A stretch of 16,777 bases of DNA from SVTX01 sp964526505 (GTDB lineage Bacteria > Bacillota > Clostridia > Oscillospirales > CAG-272), in contig CAZGJC010000038.1 in the NCBI GenBank assembly GCA_964526505.1, positions 1 through 16,777 on the forward strand. The letters are read 5' to 3'. Under the pieces are notes generated by a model. The model saw nothing but the letters and a program-made list of their open reading frames with translations. It was not told the DNA's origin and ran no database searches. Below are positions 6,669 to 14,558 of this stretch, one piece after another (positions within the stretch are counted from its first letter, which is position 1; every line of letters starts with the position of its first letter). The position numbers and the translations under genes were made by a program.

Positions 6669-9413
6669 TTATTGATTAACGGATGAACCGCAACAATTTT
6701 TATATTTTTTTCCGGAACCGCAAGGACAAGGTTCGTTTCTGCCGATTTTGGTTGATTTCACGGGGGTATTCACTTTTTTGACAACAGTTTTGTTATCTCC
6801 GCCCGCAAAACCCGCACTTGTCGGATTTGCAACCTGTACACGCTGACTGTATTGTGTACTTTGCTTTAATACGGCACTTAAAACTTGTCTGACTGTTTTT
6901 TCTCTTATTTCGTCAATCATTACGTCAAACATATCTCCGCCGATTATTCTGTATTCGTTTACAGGATCTCTTTGTGCATATGATTGAAGTCTTATTGTAT
7001 CTTTGAGGTCGTCCATAGCGTCGATATGTTCCATCCACGCACGGTCAACGTTTTGAAGAAGAATGGCTCTTTGAATTTCGAGATATCTTTCTTCGCCGAA
7101 CATTTCCTCTTTTTCCGCATATATTTCAAGTGCCTTTTCGCCCAATATGCGTACAACCTTGTCAACGTTCAAACTTGCCTTCTCGGCATCGTCAAATACC
7201 ATTTCACCCTCACCGTAAAGATACGGCATATCCGAACGCAGTGCTTCAAAATCCCATAAGTCCTTGTTCTCATCTGAAATATGTGAGCGTACAATGCTGT
7301 CTATACTTGACAAAATAAGTTTTTTAATTGTTGTTTTTATGCCGTCTCCGCCGTCAAGCACTTCTTTTCTCTGTTTGTATATAATGGTTCTCTGCTGGTT
7401 CATAACGTCGTCGTATGACAATACGTATTTACGGCGTTTGAAGTTGCTGTCCTCTATTCTTGCCTGAGCGTTTTCGATTTTGTTTGACAAAATTTTTGCG
7501 TCTATCGGCGTGTTCTCGTCGATGCCCATTTTCTGTACAAGACCGATAATTTTGTCTGAACCGAAAAGTCTCATAAGATCATCTTCAAGCGAAATGTAAA
7601 ATCTTGATTCACCCGGGTCGCCCTGACGTCCGGCACGTCCTCTTAATTGGTTGTCAATACGACGGCTTTCGTGTCTCTCGGTACCGAGTATAAATAATCC
7701 GCCGGCTTCTCTGACACGTTCTGCTTCGGGTGCAATTTCCTGCTTGTATTGTGCGTAGAGTTCCGCAAAGATTTTTCGAGCGTCCAAAATATCTTGATTA
7801 TCAGTTACAGACGTACCGTTTGCTTCCGCAATTATCTCTTCCGGAATATCCATAGAACGCATTTTGTTTTTGGCAAGATATTCGGCATTACCTCCGAGCA
7901 TAATATCTGTTCCTCTTCCTGCCATATTGGTAGAAATTGTAACCGCACCGAGTTTACCTGCCTGTGCAACTATCTCCGCTTCTTTTGCGTGGTATTTCGC
8001 ATTAAGCACCGTGTGAGGAATTCCCTCACTGCGTAAGCGGTGAGAAAGTTCTTCCGATTTTTCGATTGAAATTGTTCCCACAAGTACAGGCTGACCTTTT
8101 TGGTGACATTCACGTATCTGTTCGACAATTGCGTTGTATTTTCCTCTTGTTGTAGTGTAAACTCTGTCCGGATGGTCAACCCTGATCATCGGCATATTGG
8201 TCGGAACTTCTACGACGTCAAGTTGGTAAATTTCTCTGAATTCGCTTTCTTCGGTCAATGCAGTACCCGTCATACCGGAGAGTTTCTTGTACATTCTGAA
8301 ATAATTTTGGAATGTAATTGTGGCGAGAGTTTTGTTCTCCTTTTCGATTTTAACGCCTTCTTTTGCCTCTATTGCCTGATGCAAGCCGTCGGAGTATCTT
8401 CTTCCGGGCATAATTCTGCCCGTAAATTCATCAACTATCATTACCCCTTGGTCGGTAACCATATACTGTTGGTCACGATGCATTATTCCATGGGCTTTGA
8501 TTGCCTGATTTATATAGTGAGCCAACTCGGAGTTTTCGGGATCGGAGTAGTTTTCAATGTCAAAATATTGCTCCGCTTTTGCCGAGCCTTTTGGAGTAAG
8601 GACAACGTTTCTCGCCTTTTCATCAACAACGTAGTCGGCATCTATATCGTCAAGTTCCTGCTTTGAATCCATTTCTTTTGTGACGTATTTTTTAAGACTA
8701 CGCACAAATCTGTCAGCTCTGTCATACATATCTGTGGGTTCTTCACCTTCACCCGATATAATAAGCGGAGTGCGTGCCTCGTCTATAAGAATGGAGTCAA
8801 CTTCGTCCACAATCGCAAATTCATGACCACGCTGAACTAAGCGTTCTTTGTATATAGCCATATTATCACGCAGATAATCAAATCCGAATTCATTGTTTGT
8901 ACCATACGTAATATCTGCGTTGTAGGCTTTTTGCTTCTCTGACGGTGACTGATTGTGAACCACAAGTCCCGTGGTAAGTCCCAAAAATCCGTAAACCCTG
9001 CTCATTTGTTCGTAGCCGTATTGAGCGAGATATTCGTTGACCGTAACAATATGAACACCACGACCGCTCAAAGCATTAAGATATGCAGGCATAGTTGCGA
9101 CAAGCGTTTTTCCCTCACCCGTTTTCATTTCGGCGATTCTGCCCTGATGAAGAATAATACCGCCTATAAGTTGAACGTGGAAAGGACGCATACCGAGTAC
9201 ACGTGTGTCTGCCTCTCTCACTGCCGCAAAAGCGTCGGGAAGAATATCGTCAAGGGTTTCGCCGTTTTGAAGTCTTTCTTTGAGACCGACAGTAACTTCT
9301 CTGAGTTCGTCATCCGACATACATGAATATTTGTCCGATAAAGCCTCTATTTTAGATGCGATTTTTTCGACTTTCTTTATTTGTTTTTGACTGTAAGTTC
9401 CGAAAAGTCCCAT
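6669..9413 (-). CDS. secA: Preprotein translocase ATPase SecA
   Basis: Motor ATPase that drives unfolded preproteins through the SecYEG channel; peripheral at the inner face of the membrane. At 914 aa it is slightly longer than the usual Bacillus form. Visible features are Walker A MKTGEGKT (96-103), Walker B DEVDSILIDEARTPLIISG (from 203), the second motor-domain NMAGRGTDIMLGG and the QLRGRAGRQGDPGESRFY block. The C terminus carries the zinc-binding CPCGSGKKYKNCC motif (CxCx8CC, Cys896, 898, 907 and 908), which in other bacteria contacts SecB or the ribosome. A GGAGG ten bases before the ATG fixes the start, and an extended -10 promoter lies about 65 bases upstream. It heads the cluster secA, two membrane proteins, pcrA. 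All motor motifs look intact. Confidence 0.98.
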   Translation of the reverse strand: MGLFGTYSQKQIKKVEKIASKIEALSDKYSCMSDDELREVTVGLKERLQNGETLDDILPDAFAAVREADTRVLGMRPFHVQLIGGIILHQGRIAEMKTGEGKTLVATMPAYLNALSGRGVHIVTVNEYLAQYGYEQMSRVYGFLGLTTGLVVHNQSPSEKQKAYNADITYGTNNEFGFDYLRDNMAIYKERLVQRGHEFAIVDEVDSILIDEARTPLIISGEGEEPTDMYDRADRFVRSLKKYVTKEMDSKQELDDIDADYVVDEKARNVVLTPKGSAKAEQYFDIENYSDPENSELAHYINQAIKAHGIMHRDQQYMVTDQGVMIVDEFTGRIMPGRRYSDGLHQAIEAKEGVKIEKENKTLATITFQNYFRMYKKLSGMTGTALTEESEFREIYQLDVVEVPTNMPMIRVDHPDRVYTTTRGKYNAIVEQIRECHQKGQPVLVGTISIEKSEELSHRLRSEGIPHTVLNAKYHAKEAEIVAQAGKLGAVTISTNMAGRGTDIMLGGNAEYLAKNKMRSMDIPEEIIAEANGTSVTDNQDILDARKIFAELYAQYKQEIAPEAERVREAGGLFILGTERHESRRIDNQLRGRAGRQGDPGESRFYISLEDDLMRLFGSDKIIGLVQKMGIDENTPIDAKILSNKIENAQARIEDSNFKRRKYVLSYDDVMNQQRTIIYKQRKEVLDGGDGIKTTIKKLILSSIDSIVRSHISDENKDLWDFEALRSDMPYLYGEGEMVFDDAEKASLNVDKVVRILGEKALEIYAEKEEMFGEERYLEIQRAILLQNVDRAWMEHIDAMDDLKDTIRLQSYAQRDPVNEYRIIGGDMFDVMIDEIREKTVRQVLSAVLKQSTQYSQRVQVANPTSAGFAGGDNKTVVKKVNTPVKSTKIGRNEPCPCGSGKKYKNCCGSSVNQ

Positions 9414-9476
9414 AAATGTATATCCTCCGTGTATATTAAACGTTGCTTAAAGAACAAAAAATATATAATTCAAATA

Positions 9477-9485
9477 ATTATATCA
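9477..9485 (-). promoter_or_regulatory. Probable extended -10 promoter of secA
   Basis: On the minus strand a perfect TATAAT (9482-9477) is preceded by TGA (9485-9483), giving the TGnTATAAT extended -10 form. No good -35 stands 16-18 bases upstream, which is consistent with the extended type. Transcription would start near 9470, leaving a leader of about 57 bases with no obvious structure. Confidence 0.6.
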
Positions 9486-9533
9486 CAAAATCGAATTGAA
9501 AGTAACTTTTTTTTGTAAATTTTCGTAAAATAC

Positions 9534-9562
9534 TTGCAAAGAATTAAATTTTGGGATATAAT
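9534..9562 (+). promoter_or_regulatory. SigA-type promoter of trmL-mnmA
   Basis: TTGCAA (9534-9539), a 17-base spacer and a perfect TATAAT (9557-9562) on the plus strand. The expected start is near 9569, about 33 bases before the TTG start of trmL. It is divergent from the secA promoter, the two -10 boxes lying about 75 bases apart. Confidence 0.85.
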
Positions 9563-9584
9563 AATTCAGTTTACAAAATAAATC

Positions 9585-9592
9585 AAGGTAGG
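9585..9592 (+). promoter_or_regulatory. Ribosome binding site that supports a TTG start for trmL
   Basis: AAGGTAGG, nine bases before the TTG at 9602. No ATG or GTG lies in frame near the start of the conserved NIVLHEPEIPQNTGN segment, so this site and the TTG decide the N terminus. Confidence 0.75.
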
Positions 9593-9601
9593 ACGTAAAA
9601 A

Positions 9602-10123
9602 TTGCATATAAATATTGTTTTACACGAACCGGAAATACCTCAAAACACGGGAAATATAGCACGTACGTGTGCGGCGACGGGAGCGTCACTGCACCTTATT
9701 CGACCTCTCGGATTTAAAATAGATAACGCCAAACTCAAACGTGCAGGACTCGACTATTGGGACAAACTCGATATAAAATATTACGATAATCTCAGTGACT
9801 TCTACGAGAAAAACCCGAACGCAACAGTCTATTATTTTACAACCAAAGCCCCCCGTGCGTATTCGGATGTAAAATACCCCGACGAAGCGTGGATTATGTT
9901 CGGTAAAGAAACAAAAGGTCTCCCCGAAGACCTCCTCTTTGCTAACCCGACCACCTGCGTAAGAATCCCCATGAGAGATAAATTGCGTTCGCTTAATCTT
10001 TCAAACGCCGTGGCTGTCGCCACGTATGAAATCCTGCGTCAACAAAACTTTTGCGGATTGCGTGAAGACGGTGAACTCACGTCATATTCATGGAGTGACT
10101 GTGAGCAAGATACGTATAAATAA
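9602..10123 (+). CDS. trmL: tRNA (cytidine/uridine-34-2'-O)-methyltransferase TrmL
   Basis: SPOUT-fold (TrmH/SpoU family) methyltransferase that uses S-adenosylmethionine to 2'-O-methylate the wobble nucleotide, in E. coli of two tRNA-Leu species. The 173 aa show motif 1 with the catalytic arginine (NTGNIARTCAATGA, 15-28), motif 2 (IMFGKETKGLPEDLL, 98-112) and motif 3 of the knotted cofactor site (RIPMRDKLRSLNLSNAVAVA, 121-140). The protein is a little longer than most TrmL because of a 25-residue acidic tail after the knot. The start is TTG, chosen because AAGGTAGG precedes it and the family N terminus begins right there. mnmA follows 13 bases downstream and must share its promoter. The TrmL subfamily assignment rests on its short, stand-alone length without an extra RNA-binding domain. 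Confidence 0.93.
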   Translation: MHINIVLHEPEIPQNTGNIARTCAATGASLHLIRPLGFKIDNAKLKRAGLDYWDKLDIKYYDNLSDFYEKNPNATVYYFTTKAPRAYSDVKYPDEAWIMFGKETKGLPEDLLFANPTTCVRIPMRDKLRSLNLSNAVAVATYEILRQQNFCGLREDGELTSYSWSDCEQDTYK

Positions 10124-10136
10124 AGAGGTGTAGTAA

Positions 10137-11204
10137 ATGGAAAATAAGCCCAAAATCGCCGTTGCAATGAGCGGTGGCGTTGATAGCGGAGCGTCCGCAC
10201 TGCTTGTAAAACAAAACGGCTACGACGCATTCGGCGTTACCATGCGACTTTATAAACACGGTAACGAACAAGACCTGCACGTCGATAAAGATATCTCCGA
10301 CGCCAAAACAATTTGTGATAAAATAGGAATTGAACATAAAGTTTACGATTTCGGAAGCGAGTTCAATAAATACGTGGTCGATAACTTCGTTCAAACGTAT
10401 ATAAACGGTCAAACACCTAACCCCTGCGTCGTGTGTAATAAATACTTGAAATTCGGCATACTGCTCCAAACCGCACTAAATGACGGAGCCGACAAAATTG
10501 CCACGGGACATTATGCCACAATTGAAAATGATAACGGTAGATACCTGCTCCGTACCGCAACCGATAAAAGTAAAGACCAAACCTACGTCCTCTGGTCGCT
10601 TGACCAACACCAACTCGCCCATACCGCCTTCCCACTTGGACAGTATACGAAAGCACAAATTCGTGAGATCGCCGAAGAAAATAACCTCGTAAATGCTCAT
10701 AAATCGGATAGTCAAGATATCTGCTTTATCCCCGACGGAGACTATGCCTCGTTCATTTCACGCCATAGCGGATATGTGACCCACCCGGGTAATTATATTG
10801 ATATTCAAGGCAATGTAATAGGTACTCATAAAGGCATTATTCATTATACCATAGGTCAAAGAAAAGGTCTCGGAATATCCCTCGGTAAACATATCTTCGT
10901 AAAAGAAAAAAATGCCGAGAATAATACCGTCACCCTGTCCGATGAACAGTATATTTTCTCAAAAAAGATCGTCATAAAAAATATTAACCTTATTCCCTTT
11001 GACAGCCTCAAAACACCACTGCACGTGCAGGCAAAAATAAGATATAGCCAAAAAGCAAGTCCTGCAATAGCCGAAATGACAGGTGAAGACGAAATAACCC
11101 TCACTTTCGACGAACCTCAGCGTGCCGCCACCCTCGGTCAGTCCGCTGTAATGTATGACGGAGACTACGTTGTCGGCGGAGGAATAATTTCCAAAACAAT
11201 TTAA
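10137..11204 (+). CDS. mnmA: tRNA-specific 2-thiouridylase MnmA
   Basis: Adenylates and thiolates uridine 34 (s2U) of tRNA-Lys, -Glu and -Gln, taking sulfur from a cysteine desulfurase relay. The 355 aa have the PP-loop SGGVDS (12-17), the family NPCVVCNKYLKFG segment with the likely nucleophile Cys97, and the second catalytic cysteine Cys196 in SQDICFIPDG. The GQRKGLGI segment and the C-terminal beta-barrel with RYSQKASPA are also present. The length is normal. The ATG follows AGAGGTG, and the gene is 13 bases after trmL, so the two form a bicistronic unit closed by the hairpin at 11220-11246. The coding strand is rich in C over G, as expected for a lagging-strand gene here. No key residue is missing. 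Confidence 0.97.
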   Translation: MENKPKIAVAMSGGVDSGASALLVKQNGYDAFGVTMRLYKHGNEQDLHVDKDISDAKTICDKIGIEHKVYDFGSEFNKYVVDNFVQTYINGQTPNPCVVCNKYLKFGILLQTALNDGADKIATGHYATIENDNGRYLLRTATDKSKDQTYVLWSLDQHQLAHTAFPLGQYTKAQIREIAEENNLVNAHKSDSQDICFIPDGDYASFISRHSGYVTHPGNYIDIQGNVIGTHKGIIHYTIGQRKGLGISLGKHIFVKEKNAENNTVTLSDEQYIFSKKIVIKNINLIPFDSLKTPLHVQAKIRYSQKASPAIAEMTGEDEITLTFDEPQRAATLGQSAVMYDGDYVVGGGIISKTI

Positions 11205-11219
11205 AAATCAAACGCATAA

Positions 11220-11246
11220 AAAGCCCGTGGCATTGCCACGGGCTTT
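11220..11246. terminator. Bidirectional Rho-independent terminator
   Basis: A perfect 12-bp stem AAAGCCCGTGGC / GCCACGGGCTTT with a three-base ATT loop. On the plus strand a TTT run and further T-rich sequence follow (terminating trmL-mnmA). On the minus strand the stem is followed by T-rich sequence too, so it can also end the lipoprotein gene that converges from the right. It lies between the two stop codons. Confidence 0.92.
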
Positions 11247-11258
11247 AACTTTTGTGTA

Positions 11259-14200
11259 TTATTTGTTTACTTCCTGTTCAATAAGAGTACCTATTGCCTC
11301 ATGGAGATGAGCCATAAGTTCGGCGTCTGACTTGTAACTGATTACACTGGTTGTAATCTCATTTATAATGAGGTCAACCTTGTCTTTTCCGATGTACTCT
11401 TCGAGAATTGTAAAGTATTCGTAATCCTCAATACCGTCTCTTACGCATTCAAGTCTGAGAGAACCTACGGGATATGCATATTCAACGTCAACCTGTATAC
11501 CGCAGTAAATAAGAATACCGCCACCATATATGTCTAAGTTGTTTGACACGCTTATCTCGTGCTTTGAATACCAGCCGTACGTATCGTTGTATTCCTTTTT
11601 AAGGTCATCAAGGTTGTCGGGTTTGAAACCATCGGATGACGGAGCCCAGTCAACACAAGAATAATAAAGGAAGTTGTCAACGTTGTAAAGTTTCTGTTGC
11701 CAGAACAAAATTCTGTACTGAACGGCGTCTCTGTCAATGTTGAGTGTGATTTCGGGGTCGTTGGGTCTACGTGTTACGTACCACCAAGTCTCGTCACCAC
11801 CTGCCATCTGTGCTTCCATTCTGTCCTTAAAGAGTCCGAACACGCTTTCCGCATACATCGAACTTCCCTGCGTTGTGCCGAGATTTGTTGCATATTCCTC
11901 AAACGTTGTGTAGAAGAACGTCTTGGGACACCAAGAAGTTACAGCGTCTGCAACGTACTCAAAGAAATCCATTACCACGCCGTCCGAATTTACTAAATGG
12001 CTTGTAACGTGCATCGGAGCAATAAGATTATAGTCATTACCCCACGAACTTTCCTTTATAAGATTTGCCTTTGCGATAATCTTGTCAAGTGCCTCCTGAT
12101 TGTTAGGTTCGTCTACCGGATAGAAGTACGCTTTATCAAGAAGCGATACACCTGCACTGTCGGTTTTGCCATTGAGCGAATTATATGCGTTTTCAAGTTT
12201 TTCTTCCGTAATATCATTTTTCCAGCCAAGTGCGAGGAACGCAACCACTCTCGGGTTTTTGAGATAACTCATAATTCCGCTGTCGTTTCCGTAATTTCCA
12301 TCCGTGTTTGCTGTGCCGAAAATTGCTATTCCGGGAATGTTATATGCACAAATTCTGTTTTCAAGCAAATAATCGTAATAATTCTTGTAGAGAGGAAGGT
12401 GTCCGTCATAGTAATGACCTGCACCCATACTATAAATTGCGTTGTAATCCAAATCCATAAGAACCTTGCACGAAGTATTCTCAGAGAGTGTAAAGTTCCA
12501 AACGTAAGCAAATACCGTAACTCTCTTTATTTCGTTTCCGTCGGCGTCGTATACGCTTACCGTTGCCGAATATTCACCGGGAGTTGTATTTGTTGTGGAC
12601 TTCGCTTTCACAACGAAAGTCTGGCTGTTCGCCTCCTTAATATCAAACGTTGAGAAGTTGCCTACGCCTGCCGGAGGAAGCGGGTCAATCACCCATTCGC
12701 CGTCTATTTCAAAGTAGTAACCCTGTAAAAGTTCGGACGCCATGGTGTCTTTGCCGTTTGAGTGAGTAAACTCGGAAAGTTTTATTGTAAGTCCGCTCTT
12801 TGCAACGTTCGATGAAAGTATAAGTTGACATCCCTCAATCTCGTTTTTCGCAAGCATGATTTTATAACTGAAAAGCGAAGTTGTGGGGTCAACCTGCGTC
12901 TGAGGGGTTCTCGTGTACGTGTGGTTGAACCAAAGATTGATGTCGCTGTCCTCGTGTTCTGCTGTCTCACCTTTGTAATTATCATAACTGCCCGAGGGAG
13001 TCGTTCCGGATAAGAGTTCATCTTTCTTTGCAATATCTTCATCGCTCGGTTCATTGCTGTCCGAAGTGTTGAATTCAACTCCGATGTATGAGAACATCTC
13101 GTTTCTCGTTTGGAAGCCGACTATCGAAGAAATAAGCACCGTGCGAGGACTTTCTTCCGTTGCGGATGAACCGTCCAAGTCAAAACGGAAAGCCGTTATT
13201 CTTCCGGTATAATTAAAATCGGAAATGTCGTATAACGCATATCTCCATTCACTTTGATTTGGTATAAACTCCGAAGATTGTACAAGTTTAACTATCGGTG
13301 TGCATTGATCATTATTGCTCAAATACATATTAAGCGTGCCATCGGAGCATCCGTTACTTTTATACTTCACTATAACGTATTTATAATCGAAAGTAAATTT
13401 AACGGAACTTTTATATGAGGATATATTAAAGTAGAAATTCGGGTCTGTTTTTTCTGTTGCCTTGAACTTCAAATATGACGTGCCGTCGCTACCGGTTTCA
13501 AAAGTAGCCGATGTTCCTGTACTTTCACCTAAAATATAATTGGAACCGTTTTCCGTTTGTTTGATCTCAATCTCAACTGTAATATACGTTTTGAATGTAG
13601 CAGTTACCCCATCACTTCCACTTATGGCGATAACAATATTTTTGTCCGACTTTACCGAGAAACTATCCTTGCTTTGATTTTGTCCGTTATACGTAATTGT
13701 GTATTCGTCGTCGGAAACCATTTGGAACGTTCCGCCCACGCTTGTCTTATACGAGTAGTACCACGTTTGAATATCACTTGTAAATTTAGAAGTTTTAGTT
13801 TCTCCCAAAACAAGTTCAAGTCCCCATTCACTTGTAGTACCACGTACCAAACCGCATCCGTCGCATACGCCGTCGTTATTTTCGTCTACGTGGTGTCCCA
13901 CTGCGTCGATTGTTTCCTGACGTGTGAGTACTTTATTGCAAACCGAACAATGACTTCCCTCTGTTTTACCCTCGTATACGCAAGGAATAACGGCAGGGTC
14001 TGTAACAGGTTCGTGACCGAGTGGCAAAATACTTGAATTTTTGATAAACGCACCGCAATCTTCACAGTAAATCTTACATTTACCGGGTTGCTCGCAAGTC
14101 GCCTCTTGTCCCTCTATCGGAACTTGCTTTTGGTTCTTGTGTGTACAAAAACCTCCGCAGACGGTGCAAATACCGCTCTCGTTGTATGTATGTGCCTCAA

Positions 14201-14501
14201 TTTCGCCCTTTGCACCGCAATCCTGGCAAACCTGCCAGTGACCGTCGTCGTTGTAATCGGTCTTATACGTGTGTTCGTGTTCCGTGTTTTCTTCGCTTGA
14301 ATTCTCACTTGAATTCTCACTTGAATTTTCGGTTAAACCCTCAGTTAACCCCTCGGTGGAATCCTCGGTCAAACCATCGGTTAAATCTTCGGTTGTTTCT
14401 TGCGTTAAGTTTTCGCTCGACTCCTCGCCATCATCGCACGAAACCAGTAAAAGTGCAAAACACGTCATTACCGCAACTAAAAAAATCAGAAGTTTTTTCA
14501 T
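11259..14501 (-). CDS. Surface lipoprotein with CxxC modules and C-terminal GH123/DUF4091 glycosidase-like domain
   Basis: A 1080-aa exported lipoprotein. The signal peptide ends in the lipobox LVSC with Cys22. Residues 34-69 are nine tetrapeptide repeats (ENSS, EGLT and similar) forming an acidic linker. Residues 75-217 carry five CxxC pairs (92/95, 112/115, 146/149, 185/188, 213/216) with HxW and histidine-rich spacing, like small metal-binding or disulfide modules. Residues about 310-470 look like a beta-rich carbohydrate-binding-type region. From about 520 on there is a beta-sandwich followed by a barrel resembling GH123 (DUF4091): an adjacent Asp797-Glu798 pair in YPVDEPN, WWYVTRRPNDP (906-916) and SLRLECVRDGIEDYEY (1014-1029). 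GH123 enzymes are beta-N-acetylgalactosaminidases using an Asp-Glu pair and substrate assistance; the substrate here is unproven. AGGAA precedes the ATG. It probably shares the upstream gene's promoter. Confidence 0.85.
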   Translation of the reverse strand: MKKLLIFLVAVMTCFALLLVSCDDGEESSENLTQETTEDLTDGLTEDSTEGLTEGLTENSSENSSENSSEENTEHEHTYKTDYNDDGHWQVCQDCGAKGEIEAHTYNESGICTVCGGFCTHKNQKQVPIEGQEATCEQPGKCKIYCEDCGAFIKNSSILPLGHEPVTDPAVIPCVYEGKTEGSHCSVCNKVLTRQETIDAVGHHVDENNDGVCDGCGLVRGTTSEWGLELVLGETKTSKFTSDIQTWYYSYKTSVGGTFQMVSDDEYTITYNGQNQSKDSFSVKSDKNIVIAISGSDGVTATFKTYITVEIEIKQTENGSNYILGESTGTSATFETGSDGTSYLKFKATEKTDPNFYFNISSYKSSVKFTFDYKYVIVKYKSNGCSDGTLNMYLSNNDQCTPIVKLVQSSEFIPNQSEWRYALYDISDFNYTGRITAFRFDLDGSSATEESPRTVLISSIVGFQTRNEMFSYIGVEFNTSDSNEPSDEDIAKKDELLSGTTPSGSYDNYKGETAEHEDSDINLWFNHTYTRTPQTQVDPTTSLFSYKIMLAKNEIEGCQLILSSNVAKSGLTIKLSEFTHSNGKDTMASELLQGYYFEIDGEWVIDPLPPAGVGNFSTFDIKEANSQTFVVKAKSTTNTTPGEYSATVSVYDADGNEIKRVTVFAYVWNFTLSENTSCKVLMDLDYNAIYSMGAGHYYDGHLPLYKNYYDYLLENRICAYNIPGIAIFGTANTDGNYGNDSGIMSYLKNPRVVAFLALGWKNDITEEKLENAYNSLNGKTDSAGVSLLDKAYFYPVDEPNNQEALDKIIAKANLIKESSWGNDYNLIAPMHVTSHLVNSDGVVMDFFEYVADAVTSWCPKTFFYTTFEEYATNLGTTQGSSMYAESVFGLFKDRMEAQMAGGDETWWYVTRRPNDPEITLNIDRDAVQYRILFWQQKLYNVDNFLYYSCVDWAPSSDGFKPDNLDDLKKEYNDTYGWYSKHEISVSNNLDIYGGGILIYCGIQVDVEYAYPVGSLRLECVRDGIEDYEYFTILEEYIGKDKVDLIINEITTSVISYKSDAELMAHLHEAIGTLIEQEVNK
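14295..14402 (-). repeat. Nine tandem 12-bp units inside the lipoprotein gene
   Basis: Exactly nine 12-base units in register with the codons. Three are near-identical (acttgaattctc type, 14295-14330) and six are degenerate (ggttaaaccctc type, 14331-14402). Each encodes one tetrapeptide of the form acidic/Q-x-x-T/S. This is a coding minisatellite that makes the linker between the lipid anchor and the CxxC modules. Confidence 0.9.
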
Positions 14502-14531
14502 TTTTGGTTCCTTTCAAAATTTGCGTAGTTC

Positions 14532-14545
14532 TCGAATTTCTTCGA
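14532..14545. other. Small palindrome in the gap before the lipoprotein gene
   Basis: TCGAA-TTTC-TTCGA, a five-base inverted repeat with a four-base loop (GAAA tetraloop on the transcribed minus strand). It has no U-tract, so it is not a terminator. It may be an mRNA hairpin or processing site between the two genes, or chance. Confidence 0.3.
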
Positions 14546-14558
14546 CAAACCGTAAAAA

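Noticed and set aside
8100..8666. 188-aa open frame on the plus strand opposite secA
   Set aside because: No ribosome binding site, odd composition rich in Phe, Val and Cys, and fully opposite conserved SecA motor sequence.
11997..12653. 218-aa open frame on the plus strand opposite the lipoprotein gene
   Set aside because: Composition is that of a reverse-strand shadow (Val, Ile, Cys, Arg-rich), with no start signal; the minus-strand frame has a lipobox and recognisable domains.
13851..14277. CxxC cluster as a DNA-binding zinc finger or rubredoxin
   Set aside because: The protein has a clear lipoprotein signal and is exported, and the spacing does not fit a rubredoxin pair or a classical finger.
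14295..14402. Repeat array as a CRISPR
   Set aside because: Units are 12 bases, contiguous, in codon register and without spacers; it is a coding repeat.
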